Shown here piece by piece: positions 16,822-25,052 of a DNA stretch of 42,896 nucleotides. A program made the translations under genes and the position numbers. Source of the stretch: Syntrophaceae bacterium UBA2280 (GTDB lineage: Bacteria; Desulfobacterota; Syntrophia; Syntrophales; Smithellaceae). The notes beneath the pieces were generated by a model. That model saw nothing but the letters and a program-made list of their open reading frames with translations. It ran no database searches and was not told the DNA's origin. The stretch is taken from positions 1-42,896 of the forward strand of contig DDWS01000017.1 of assembly GCA_002347685.1 (NCBI GenBank), in the 5' to 3' direction. How positions within the stretch are numbered: the stretch's first letter is position 1; each line of letters opens with the position of its first letter.

Positions 16822-17673
16822 ATGCTTGGTCTGAAAATTGATGTGGACACATACAACGGCATGAAAAACGGTGTTCCCTGTCTTTTGCGGATATTAAAAG
16901 AGTTCGGGATAAAAGCCACTTTCTTTTTAAGCATCGGACCGGACAACTCCGGTCGTGCCGCATTGCAGCTGATCAGAAACCCTCGTTTCCTGAAAAAAAT
17001 GCTCAGGACCAATGCACCCGGTCTTTATGGATGGAAAACATCCCTCTACGGTACACTCCTGCCCGCGCCTATGATTGCACTTTCCTTTCCTGAAATCGTG
17101 GCCCAAATCATTGAAGAAGAGCATGAAGTACAGTTTCACGCCTGGGATCATCGACGCTGGCAGGATGAACTGCCCCGGAAAACGGAATCGTGGGTTCGGG
17201 ACTGGTTTGAACGCGGAATTGCCGGATTTGAAACACTGACGGGGAGAAAGCCTTCAGCCTTTGGCGCGCCTTCCTGGCTCATTGATGACAGGGTATTGAA
17301 CATCGCAGGTGAATATCGCTTCGAGTATTTAAGCTGTACCAGAGCAAAAGAAGCATTTATTCACAAGGCAAATCAGTTGCTGGAACTGCCCTCCGATTTG
17401 CCCTGCTTTGAAGAAGTGGCGCCGTCGGGATTTGTTGACACGATCCTGGCCTGTTTAAACAGCGGGGGAATGCACATATTACCGGTGCACGCAGAAGTTG
17501 AAGGAGGGATTTTCCAGGAGCCGTTCAGGGAAATTTTGCGTAAAGTGAAAAAATCCGGGGGTCCGATCGGAACGCTCAGCGAAATGAAGAATAAAATGGA
17601 CCTGGGTGGATTAAAAATGCGCAGGCACAACATGAAATTGATTCCGGGACGTCATTCTCCGTGCGCTGTATGA
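16822..17673 (+). CDS. arnD: 4-deoxy-4-formamido-L-arabinose-phosphoundecaprenol deformylase
   Basis: Polysaccharide-deacetylase-fold enzyme that removes the formyl group from undecaprenyl-phosphate-linked Ara4FN so the sugar can be flipped and used by ArnT. 283 residues. The N terminus LGLKIDVDTYNGMKNGVPCL carries the catalytic DVD, and the metal-binding HAWDHRRWQ (His-x3-His type) lies near residue 108, as in E. coli ArnD. GGGAGAG precedes the ATG. It is the last gene of the cluster; no arnE/arnF flippase follows. Downstream is a 264-nt region rich in regulatory-looking elements. Confidence 0.93.
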   Translation: MLGLKIDVDTYNGMKNGVPCLLRILKEFGIKATFFLSIGPDNSGRAALQLIRNPRFLKKMLRTNAPGLYGWKTSLYGTLLPAPMIALSFPEIVAQIIEEEHEVQFHAWDHRRWQDELPRKTESWVRDWFERGIAGFETLTGRKPSAFGAPSWLIDDRVLNIAGEYRFEYLSCTRAKEAFIHKANQLLELPSDLPCFEEVAPSGFVDTILACLNSGGMHILPVHAEVEGGIFQEPFREILRKVKKSGGPIGTLSEMKNKMDLGGLKMRRHNMKLIPGRHSPCAV

Positions 17674-17682
17674 TGGTGACGC

Positions 17683-17700
17683 AATATATTTAAATATATT
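17683..17700. repeat. 18-bp perfect AT palindrome
   Basis: AATATATTTAAATATATT reads the same on both strands. It lies just after arnD, before a GGCCTTC/GAAGGCC hairpin. It could be a protein-binding dyad, but low-complexity AT sequence makes chance possible. Confidence 0.5.
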
Positions 17701-17719
17701 GAGTATATATGATCACGCT

Positions 17720-17735
17720 GGCCTTCAGGAAGGCC
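17720..17735 (+). terminator. Possible weak terminator of the arn operon
   Basis: GGCCTTC-AG-GAAGGCC forms a perfect 7-bp stem but has no T-tract after it, so an intrinsic terminator role is doubtful. It is the only strong hairpin between arnD and the next promoter. Confidence 0.3.
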
Positions 17736-17775
17736 CCTGTGTTGATGGATGATACCTCCGGCATGATCTTATTTG

Positions 17776-17791
17776 TGTGAGGAAAATCACA
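17776..17791. promoter_or_regulatory. Perfect Crp-type operator TGTGA-N6-TCACA
   Basis: TGTGAGGAAAATCACA matches both consensus half-sites exactly. Its centre (17783.5) lies 61.5 bp before the start predicted from the TATAAT at 17833-17838, the classic class I activation distance. The Crp-family gene at 33249 encodes a matching recognition helix. Confidence 0.6.
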
Positions 17792-17832
17792 AAAAACCCC
17801 TTATTTATTAAAGGCATGATTATTCAGGCCGA

Positions 17833-17838
17833 TATAAT
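17833..17838 (+). promoter_or_regulatory. -10 element for the M23 peptidase gene
   Basis: Perfect TATAAT with no recognisable -35 17 nt upstream (AAAGGC), as expected for an activator-dependent promoter. A second possible promoter lies downstream (TTGACT at 17856-17861 with a weak -10 TAGCGA at 17879-17884). Confidence 0.5.
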
Positions 17839-17937
17839 AATTGAAGACTCCGGTCTTGACTTTGATTTTCAGGTGTGATAGCGATACTGCTCTGTAAACG
17901 TTAAACAATATTAACACTTCACAGGTTCAGGGGAGAT

Positions 17938-18843
17938 ATGTCTAATAATTTGTTTACGCTGATGATTATTCCTCGACGGAAAAGCAACGTCAAACGATTC
18001 TCGTTTTCAAGCAAAGCCCTCCGCACTGCTGTGTGTGTTTCCGTTTTGTTTTTTCTCGTTTGCCTTTATGTGGTCTACGATTATGCCAGTATTAAAAGGG
18101 ACAGGGCTGAATTAGAACGCTTGAGAACACAGACCGTTGTGCAATCGCAACATATTCATGATTTCGCGATCAAGGTCGATGAATTTGCCGACAGAATGGA
18201 AGAACTAAGACAATTTGATAAAAAGTTAAGAATTCTGGCAAAATATCAGATCGGCAGGGATAAGAAGCAGCCTTTGGGTATTGGCGGGCCCGATAACGAG
18301 CAACTCCGGCTGTCTGAGCTTCTCGATCAGGATCAGGAAAAACTCATTTCGGGGATGCGTAAAGGCATCAGTCAATTAAATGATGACGCAAGTTATCGGG
18401 CACAGAGCTTCAACGAACTGCTGAAGTTTTTGCGCGAGCAGAAGTCGCTGTTGGCTGCGACCCCGTCAGTCTGGCCGGTAAAAGGGTGGGTGACGTCGGA
18501 ATTCGGGTACCGGGAGTCGCCCTTCGATTCCGGAAATGAATTTCACAGGGGAATCGATATTGCAACAAGAATGGGCAAGGAAATTGTATCCCCGGCGGAT
18601 GGACTGGTCATAGAAATCGGTCATGGTACCGCGGACGGCAACTATCTTCGTATTGACCATGGTCATGGGTTTTCAACCTATTATGCACATCTTTCGAAGG
18701 TTGCGATCAAGCAGGGTAACCGCGTAAGAAGAGGAGATCTCATCGCTTATGTCGGAAACACGGGGCGCAGCACCGGGCCGCATCTGCATTATGGTGTCTA
18801 CATCAATCACGTACCTGTCAATCCCAGGAAATATTTTAAGTAA
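17938..18843 (+). CDS. Membrane-anchored M23 (LytM-type) metallopeptidase
   Basis: Probable peptidoglycan endopeptidase acting in the periplasm. 301 residues: a cytoplasmic basic N terminus, one membrane helix at about 30-49, a coiled-coil-like region near 52-100, and a C-terminal M23 domain near 180-300. All zinc and catalytic residues are present: His203 and Asp207 in HRGID, His251, and His282-Leu-His284. It should therefore be active rather than an EnvC/NlpD-type activator. The start at ATG 17938 has GGGGAG just upstream. It is transcribed toward secA, but a perfect terminator separates the two. The promoter region holds a perfect Crp-type site. Confidence 0.92.
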   Translation: MSNNLFTLMIIPRRKSNVKRFSFSSKALRTAVCVSVLFFLVCLYVVYDYASIKRDRAELERLRTQTVVQSQHIHDFAIKVDEFADRMEELRQFDKKLRILAKYQIGRDKKQPLGIGGPDNEQLRLSELLDQDQEKLISGMRKGISQLNDDASYRAQSFNELLKFLREQKSLLAATPSVWPVKGWVTSEFGYRESPFDSGNEFHRGIDIATRMGKEIVSPADGLVIEIGHGTADGNYLRIDHGHGFSTYYAHLSKVAIKQGNRVRRGDLIAYVGNTGRSTGPHLHYGVYINHVPVNPRKYFK

Positions 18844-18896
18844 ACACAATAAATACATCTGATTTTGTGCAATAATGCAAGAAGTGTATCGAACTC

Positions 18897-18922
18897 ACCG
18901 GTAAGGATACCGGTTTTTTTTT
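18897..18922 (+). terminator. Intrinsic terminator between the M23 gene and secA
   Basis: ACCGGTA (18897-18903), loop AGGA, TACCGGT (18908-18914), then a run of T to 18922. The stem is perfect. It ends 11 nt before the secA ATG, leaving only the secA ribosome site (AAAGGTGG) in between. Confidence 0.85.
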
Positions 18923-18933
18923 AAAGGTGGAAG

Positions 18934-21450
18934 ATGCTGGATGCCATATTAAAAAAGATCGTCGGAACCAAAAACGATCGCGAATTAAAAAGACTGTCTT
19001 TGATTTTAGATGAGGTCAACCAGTTTGAGCCTGAAATGATGTCCCTTGCGGATCAGGCATTACAGGCGAAGACAAAGTATTTTAAAGAAAAGCTCGCAGG
19101 CGGCTTTTCGCTCGACGATATTATGAGTGAAGCGTTTGCCGTTGCTCGGGAGACAGCCCGAAGGGCGCTGCTGATGCGTCCTTTTGACGTGCAGGTGATC
19201 GGTGGAATCGTCCTGCACGAAGGGAAGATCGCGGAAATGAAAACGGGCGAAGGAAAAACGCTTGCCGCGACCATGCCTATCTATTTGAACGCGCTTGAGG
19301 GAAAGGGATGTCATGTCATCACAGTGAATGATTACCTGGCAAGCCGGGATGCGGAATGGATGGGGCCAATTTATACTTTTTTGGGATTAACTGTCGGCGT
19401 CATTGTGCACGGTATGGATGACGAACAGCGCCGAAAGGCTTATGCCGCGGATATTACCTATGGAACCAACAATGAGTTCGGCTTCGATTATCTTCGGGAC
19501 AATATGAAGTTCAGTCTGGAAGACTATGTTCAGCGAGAATTCAATTATTCAATCGTTGACGAGGTCGACAGTATTCTGATCGATGAAGCCCGCACGCCGC
19601 TGATCATTTCCGGCCCTTCAGAAGAATCAACAGATAAGTACAATAAAATCAATCAGATAATTCCGCGTTTAAAAGTCGATCATGACTACACGATTGAAGA
19701 AAAAAGCAAGACGGTCGCTTTGAGTGAAGAAGGTGTGGCCAGTGTCGAAAAGTATTTGAATATTCAGAATCTTTACGATCCCAGAAACATTGAAATTGTG
19801 CATCATGTCAATCAGGCCCTGAAGGCTCACACCCTGTTTAAACGGGATGTGGACTATCTCGTGAAGGACGGACAGGTTGTGATTGTCGATGAATTCACCG
19901 GACGCGTTATGCCGGGCCGGCGTTACAGTGACGGCCTGCATCAGGCATTGGAGGCCAAGGAAAGAGTCAAGATCGAGAAGGAAAACCAGACGCTTGCCTC
20001 CATCACATTTCAGAATTATTTCCGCATGTACAAGAAATTGGCGGGCATGACAGGAACCGCAGACACAGAAGCGCCGGAATTCAAGAAAATCTATAATCTG
20101 GATGTGGTTGTGGTACCTACCAACATGCCGATGATCCGCGAGGATCACAATGATCTAATCTATAAAACACAACAGGAAAAAATCACAGCGGTCATTGAAG
20201 AAGTCAGGCAACTCAACGAGGCCGGCCGGCCTGTTTTGATCGGCACCATTTCCATAGAGAAGTCGGAATTGTTAAGCAAGTATCTGAATCGCGCGGGCGT
20301 CAAACATCATATCCTCAACGCGAAAAATCACGAAAGAGAAGCGGAAATTGTCGCGCAGGCGGGACAGCCGGCTATGGTGACCATATCAACCAATATGGCG
20401 GGACGTGGAACGGATATTAAGCTGGGCGAAAAAGTGGCACAGATCGGAGGACTTCACATCCTGGGAACGGAACGGCACGAGAGCCGCCGGATCGATAATC
20501 AGCTTCGGGGTCGGTCGGGGCGTCAGGGGGACAATGGGTCGTCTCGTTTTTATCTCTCCCTGGAAGATGATCTGTTGCGCATTTTCGGTGCGGAACGTAT
20601 TTCATCTGTTATGGATACCATCGGCATTGAAGAGGGGCAACCCATTGAACACAAATATATTTCCCGCGCAATTGAAAATGCCCAGAAACGCGTAGAAGGT
20701 CAGAACTTTGACATTCGGAAACACCTTCTGGATTATGACAATGTCATGAACAATCAACGGAAGGTGATCTACGAGCAGCGAAAAAAAGTCCTTCGCGGAG
20801 AGGATTTATGGGCGGATATCCATGAAATGATTCAAGATGTTTCAGGTGACCTGCTGTTTGAATTCACGGCAGAGAAAAATCATCCGGAGGACTGGAACCT
20901 CAAGGGTCTGGAAGAATCGCTGTTTTCGCAGTTTAATACCCGTCTGGATCTGCAGGCGCAGTCCCCGAAAAACAGTGAAGAACTTCGTGAGGATATCATC
21001 CGTCAGGTTCAGGACTTCCTGCGGGAAAAAGAGAAGGAATTCGGCCCCGAACTCATGGCCTATCTGATGAAAGTGATTATGCTGCAATCCATTGATACCC
21101 ATTGGAAAGAGCATTTGCTGTCCATGGATCATTTGCGGGAAGGCATCGGTTTGAGGGGGTACGGACAGAAGGATCCGGTCAGGGAATATCAGCGCGAGGG
21201 TTACGCGATGTTCATGGAAATGATCGGCCGTATTAAAATGGACACGCTCCAGAAGCTATGCATGGTTCGTGTCCAACGCGAGGAAGAAGTTGAGGAAATA
21301 CGCCAGAAACAAAAACGCGATTATATTATGAGCCGCGGCGAGGATACCCCGGCGACAAAAACCGTCAAACGCGACAACCTTAAGGTGGGACGCAATGATC
21401 CGTGTTCCTGCGGCAGCGGTAAGAAGTATAAAAAATGTTGCGGTGCATAA
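18934..21450 (+). CDS. secA: Preprotein translocase ATPase SecA
   Basis: Motor of the Sec pathway; drives unfolded preproteins through SecYEG at the inner membrane. 838 residues, normal for SecA. Walker A is MKTGEGKT near residue 100, the DEAD-type Walker B is in IVDEVDSILIDEAR near 206, the preprotein cross-linking region follows, and motif VI appears in RIDNQLRGRSGRQGD near 516. The C terminus GRNDPCSCGSGKKYKKCCGA is the zinc-binding SEC-C tail that contacts SecB and ribosomes. ATG 18934 has a good AAGGTGG. Since a terminator directly precedes it, expression must come by read-through or from a promoter upstream of that terminator. Confidence 0.98.
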   Translation: MLDAILKKIVGTKNDRELKRLSLILDEVNQFEPEMMSLADQALQAKTKYFKEKLAGGFSLDDIMSEAFAVARETARRALLMRPFDVQVIGGIVLHEGKIAEMKTGEGKTLAATMPIYLNALEGKGCHVITVNDYLASRDAEWMGPIYTFLGLTVGVIVHGMDDEQRRKAYAADITYGTNNEFGFDYLRDNMKFSLEDYVQREFNYSIVDEVDSILIDEARTPLIISGPSEESTDKYNKINQIIPRLKVDHDYTIEEKSKTVALSEEGVASVEKYLNIQNLYDPRNIEIVHHVNQALKAHTLFKRDVDYLVKDGQVVIVDEFTGRVMPGRRYSDGLHQALEAKERVKIEKENQTLASITFQNYFRMYKKLAGMTGTADTEAPEFKKIYNLDVVVVPTNMPMIREDHNDLIYKTQQEKITAVIEEVRQLNEAGRPVLIGTISIEKSELLSKYLNRAGVKHHILNAKNHEREAEIVAQAGQPAMVTISTNMAGRGTDIKLGEKVAQIGGLHILGTERHESRRIDNQLRGRSGRQGDNGSSRFYLSLEDDLLRIFGAERISSVMDTIGIEEGQPIEHKYISRAIENAQKRVEGQNFDIRKHLLDYDNVMNNQRKVIYEQRKKVLRGEDLWADIHEMIQDVSGDLLFEFTAEKNHPEDWNLKGLEESLFSQFNTRLDLQAQSPKNSEELREDIIRQVQDFLREKEKEFGPELMAYLMKVIMLQSIDTHWKEHLLSMDHLREGIGLRGYGQKDPVREYQREGYAMFMEMIGRIKMDTLQKLCMVRVQREEEVEEIRQKQKRDYIMSRGEDTPATKTVKRDNLKVGRNDPCSCGSGKKYKKCCGA

Positions 21451-21472
21451 GTTATTGATTGGAGTTCTAAAC

Positions 21473-22672
21473 ATGTCAAAATCAACATTAGCAATCAGTG
21501 TTCCGGGTTTTCTGGCCAATGGCGTTGCCGTGGGAATCAAAGGCGCGAACCAAAAGGATCTGGGTTTGATTTATTCCACTATACCGGCCAGATCCGCCGC
21601 AGTTTTTACGAAGAATGCTTTTAAAGCCGCTCCTGTGCTGATTGACATGGAAAGGATCAAAAGAGGGATTGCGCAGGCCGTGATCACAAACAGCGGATGC
21701 GCAAACGCGGCGACCGGAAAAGATGGCTATACCGACGCGATGGCTGTATCCGCCGCCGCTGCAAGACAGCTTAAAATTCCGGAAGAGCATCTGCTTGTCT
21801 GTTCCACAGGTGTGATCGGCAAAAGGCTTCCCGTTAAAAAAATAGAGTCCGGTATTGGTAAGCTGGTTAAGGGACTTCATGAGTTTGGAATTGAAGACGC
21901 GGAAGAAGCGATGATGACCACGGACAAATATCCGAAAGTTGCCATACGCAAAGGAATCGTAGGCGCCAAAGACATCACGATTTGCGGTATTGCCAAAGGT
22001 GCTGGAATGATTGAACCGAATATGGCCACTTTGCTGGTATATGTCATGACCGACGCCCTGATCGATTCTAAAGCGCTCAATACGGTATTCCACCAGGTGA
22101 TTGACGCCACATTCAACTCGATCAGCGTCGATGGCTGCATGAGTACCAACGACACGGCCATTATCCTGGCCAATGGCCTGGCAGGCAACAATCCTCTGGA
22201 ACGTGCTCAGGCGAGACTCCAGAGATTTCGTGAAATACTCACGGATGTTCTGATGGAATTGTGTCAGGCGGTTGTGCAAGACGGCGAAGGGGCGACAAAG
22301 TTTATCACAGTATTGGTGGATGGCGCGAAATCAAGATCAGATGCCAAACGCGCAGCGTATGCAATTGCAAATTCCAATTTGGTCAAGACGGCGTTTTTCG
22401 GTGAAGATCCGAACTGGGGTCGAATTCTGGCGGCGCTGGGTTCCGCATCGATTCCGATAGAAAAAGAAAAGGTGGTTTTGGAAATCGGCAACTTGACGGT
22501 GTTCGCTCAGGATGCCCCGGCAGATATCCAGATTTCAAAATTAAAGGACATCTACAAGTCAAACAGGATAGACGTTCATGTCTGTCTCGGAGGAGGAGAC
22601 AAATCATACTGTCTTTACACATCCGATTTGTCACATGACTATGTGAAGATCAACGCGGAATACTCCACGTAA
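21473..22672 (+). CDS. argJ: Glutamate N-acetyltransferase / amino-acid acetyltransferase
   Basis: Transfers acetyl from N-acetylornithine to glutamate (and, if bifunctional, from acetyl-CoA to glutamate) in arginine synthesis. 399 residues from ATG 21473; an in-frame start at 21395 overlaps secA and was rejected. The Ntn-type self-cleavage site is at the Ala-Thr of EPNMATLLVYVMTDA; the new N-terminal threonine is the nucleophile. Further signatures are NSGCANAATGKDG and FGEDPNWGRI. It follows secA by 22 nt and precedes the rpsB leader. Mono- versus bifunctionality cannot be told from sequence by eye. Confidence 0.96.
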   Translation: MSKSTLAISVPGFLANGVAVGIKGANQKDLGLIYSTIPARSAAVFTKNAFKAAPVLIDMERIKRGIAQAVITNSGCANAATGKDGYTDAMAVSAAAARQLKIPEEHLLVCSTGVIGKRLPVKKIESGIGKLVKGLHEFGIEDAEEAMMTTDKYPKVAIRKGIVGAKDITICGIAKGAGMIEPNMATLLVYVMTDALIDSKALNTVFHQVIDATFNSISVDGCMSTNDTAIILANGLAGNNPLERAQARLQRFREILTDVLMELCQAVVQDGEGATKFITVLVDGAKSRSDAKRAAYAIANSNLVKTAFFGEDPNWGRILAALGSASIPIEKEKVVLEIGNLTVFAQDAPADIQISKLKDIYKSNRIDVHVCLGGGDKSYCLYTSDLSHDYVKINAEYST

Positions 22673-22690
22673 ACTCGATACGTGAAAAGG

Positions 22691-22819
22691 GATTGTATCC
22701 AATCGTGGAAGGAAAGTGAATAGCGCTTGTGCTATCGCTCAATATGTGGTAATTGCGGCAAAAATTTCACACATCTCCCGGATTGCCGGCATGTTGCTTA
22801 GAAATAAGTGTGCCGGCAA
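22691..22819 (+). promoter_or_regulatory. Structured rpsB mRNA leader
   Basis: Three hairpins precede rpsB: GATTG-TATC-CAATC (22691-22704), ATAGC-GCTTGT-GCTAT (22720-22735), and a long one with TTGCCGGCA (22783-22791) pairing perfectly with TGCCGGCAA (22811-22819), topped by CTTA-GAAA-TAAG. No T-tract follows the last one, so it is not a terminator. Ribosomal protein operons are often controlled by their own product binding such a leader; S2 control is an inference. Confidence 0.5.
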
Positions 22820-22861
22820 GTTGATGGGGATGGCGGAAAAAACAAAAAAAAGGAGAAACAT

Positions 22862-23683
22862 ATGTCAGCCATTTCAATGAAACTGTTGCTAGAAGCGGGT
22901 GTCCATTTCGGACATCAGACCAACAAATGGAACCCCAAGATGAAGCCCTACATTTTCGGGGCGCGCAACAATATCTACATTATCGATTTGCAGCAAACCG
23001 TCGGGTTGTTTCAGGCGGCCTACAACTTCGTTGTGGATACCGTCAGCCAGGGCAGGGAAGTCCTCTTTGTGGGAACAAAAAAGCAGTCGCAAGAGTCCAT
23101 CCGGGACGAAGCCAAGCGTTGCGGCATGCCGTTTATCAACCAGCGCTGGCTCGGCGGTATGTTGACCAATTTCGTGACCATCAAAAAAAGCATTGACCGT
23201 CTGAATTCATTGAACAAAATGTTTGCGGATGAATCCATTAATGCCTTTCCGAAGAAGGAAATCACAAAGCTTCAAAAAGAAATGGATAAGCTCGAAACAG
23301 TGATCGGTGGCATCAAGAATATGCGATCTTATCCCGCCGCTGTTTTTATTGTGGATCCAAATCGTGAGAAGATCGCGGTACAGGAAGCGAAGAAATTAAA
23401 AATCCCTATCGTTGCCATTGTGGATACCAATTGTGACCCGACGGATATCGACTACATCATTCCGGGAAATGACGACGCGATTCGTGCCATTAAATTATTC
23501 TCTTCAAAGTTTGCAGACGCGGTTTTGGAGGGCAAAAAGAGATTTGAGGAAAGAATATCGGCCGAATCCAATAAAGAATCAGGCGTTGAAAGCAAAAATA
23601 TTGCCGCGGACATCCCCGAAAGTGTTGAAATGGAAGACGGCACTGCTGTCGCCGATAACAATGGAACCGAAGACCGCGTGTAA
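22862..23683 (+). CDS. rpsB: 30S ribosomal protein S2
   Basis: Component of the small ribosomal subunit needed for S1 binding. 273 residues from ATG 22862 with AGGAG 6-7 nt upstream; an earlier in-frame start at 22808 is lysine-rich leader translation and was rejected. Signatures: LLEAGVHFGHQTNKWNPKM at the N terminus, FINQRWLGGMLTNF and the DTNCDP stretch near 180. The last 40 residues are an acidic extension rich in Glu, Ser and Asn, longer than the E. coli protein (241). The gene is followed by tsf after 36 nt, the usual order. Confidence 0.98.
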   Translation: MSAISMKLLLEAGVHFGHQTNKWNPKMKPYIFGARNNIYIIDLQQTVGLFQAAYNFVVDTVSQGREVLFVGTKKQSQESIRDEAKRCGMPFINQRWLGGMLTNFVTIKKSIDRLNSLNKMFADESINAFPKKEITKLQKEMDKLETVIGGIKNMRSYPAAVFIVDPNREKIAVQEAKKLKIPIVAIVDTNCDPTDIDYIIPGNDDAIRAIKLFSSKFADAVLEGKKRFEERISAESNKESGVESKNIAADIPESVEMEDGTAVADNNGTEDRV

Positions 23684-23719
23684 TCGTGTTAATGATTTGA
23701 ATTCGAGGAGGATCGGAAA

Positions 23720-24325
23720 TTGGAAATATCATCAAGTATGGTTAAAGAATTACGAACGAAAACCGGCGCCGGCATGATGGATTGTAAAGAAGCCCTGACG
23801 GCGGTCGAAGGTGATTTTGAAAAAGCGATTGACTTTTTAAGAAAAAAGGGACTTTCCGCTGCTACAAAACGATCATCGAAGGCAGCCAAAGACGGAACCG
23901 TTGCCTCTTACATACATATGGGTGGAAGAATCGGTGTCATGGTGGAAGTGAATTGCGAAACGGATTTTGTCGCAAAAACGGATGATTTTCAAACGATGGC
24001 CAAGGATCTGGCGATGCACATAGCCGCCACAAATCCTCTTTATGTCCGTTGTGATGAAATTCCCGAGGACGTGCTCAACCGTGAAAAGGAAATATACCGT
24101 TCTCAACTCAGGGAAGAAGGCAAACCGGAAAAGATATGGGATAAAATCATCGAGGGAAAACTGAAGAAATATTATGAAGATGTCTGCTTAATAGATCAGA
24201 AGTTCGTAAAAAATCAAGATATTACCATTAACACTCTCGTGAGCAACATGATTGCCAAAACCGGTGAAAACATTATCGTGCGGCGATTCGCCCGATTTCA
24301 GCTCGGTGAGGAAATAAACACATAA
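23720..24325 (+). CDS. tsf: Elongation factor Ts
   Basis: Nucleotide-exchange factor for EF-Tu. 201 residues, the short form lacking one of the two core subdomains found in E. coli (283 residues). The UBA-like N terminus with VKELRTKTGAGMMDCKEAL and the core segment VNCETDFVAKTDDF are diagnostic. The start is TTG 23720, giving the usual N terminus MEISSSMVKELR, with GAGGAGG about 8 nt upstream; ATG 23738 would shorten it by six residues. The stop overlaps the pyrH ATG (TAATG). Confidence 0.97.
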   Translation: MEISSSMVKELRTKTGAGMMDCKEALTAVEGDFEKAIDFLRKKGLSAATKRSSKAAKDGTVASYIHMGGRIGVMVEVNCETDFVAKTDDFQTMAKDLAMHIAATNPLYVRCDEIPEDVLNREKEIYRSQLREEGKPEKIWDKIIEGKLKKYYEDVCLIDQKFVKNQDITINTLVSNMIAKTGENIIVRRFARFQLGEEINT

Positions 24326-25050
24326 TGAGCGAAAAGAAGAAAGCTGTCTACAGAAGGATTCTTTTAAAGCTCAGCGGTGAGGCCCTTTTAGGCAGGCAAT
24401 CCACCGGCGTTGATCCGGATGTCGCCAATTATATCGCCGATGAGATCAAGTCATTGTCGGATCTTGAAATCGAGATAGCTATTGTCATCGGCGGTGGCAA
24501 TATTTTTCGGGGAATTGAAGCCGGGGCCAAGGGTATGGACAGGACGACGGCAGACTATATGGGTATGTTGGCCACCGTAATCAATAGTCTTGCGCTGCAG
24601 TCCGCACTGGAAATGCGCGGACTGCCGACACGCGTCCAGACCGCAATTGAGATGAGGGAAATTGCGGAGCCTTTTATCCAACGCAGGGCGGTTCGTCATC
24701 TGGAAAAAGGAAGAATCGTTATCTTCGCAGGCGGCACGGGGAATCCGTTTTTTTCCACGGATACCGCTGCATCGTTAAGAGCGATGGAAATCCGTGCGGA
24801 TGTCATTATGAAGGCCACAAAGGTGGATGGCGTTTATGACGAGGATCCGGTAAAAAACCGGTCTGCCGTTATGTTCAAAAAAATAAGCTATATTGATGTC
24901 TTAACAAGAAATCTTAAAGTAATGGATTCAACTGCGATTACGCTTTGTCGGGATAATGGATTACCTATCGTTGTATTTAACATGCAGAAGAAGGGAAATA
25001 TCCGGGGTGTCGTTTGCGGTAAAAAAATCGGGACTTACGTAGGAGAATGA
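24325..25050 (+). CDS. pyrH: UMP kinase
   Basis: Phosphorylates UMP to UDP in pyrimidine synthesis, an amino-acid-kinase-fold hexamer in bacteria. 241 residues. Visible motifs are RILLKLSGEALLG near residue 11, IGGGNIFRG near 55, and the UMP-binding GTGNPFFSTDTAA near 135. It overlaps tsf by one base and overlaps the end of frr's upstream region (ATGA), so it is cotranscribed in the standard rpsB-tsf-pyrH-frr unit. Confidence 0.97.
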   Translation: MSEKKKAVYRRILLKLSGEALLGRQSTGVDPDVANYIADEIKSLSDLEIEIAIVIGGGNIFRGIEAGAKGMDRTTADYMGMLATVINSLALQSALEMRGLPTRVQTAIEMREIAEPFIQRRAVRHLEKGRIVIFAGGTGNPFFSTDTAASLRAMEIRADVIMKATKVDGVYDEDPVKNRSAVMFKKISYIDVLTRNLKVMDSTAITLCRDNGLPIVVFNMQKKGNIRGVVCGKKIGTYVGE

Positions 25051-25052
25051 TC

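Noticed and set aside
18875..18904. 9-codon ORF (MQEVYRTHR) in front of secA
   Set aside because: No Shine-Dalgarno and too short to separate from chance; kept only as a remark in the secA terminator finding.
21488..22279. 263-codon minus-strand frame opposite argJ
   Set aside because: Complete overlap with a conserved gene and no recognisable protein features; treated as a shadow.
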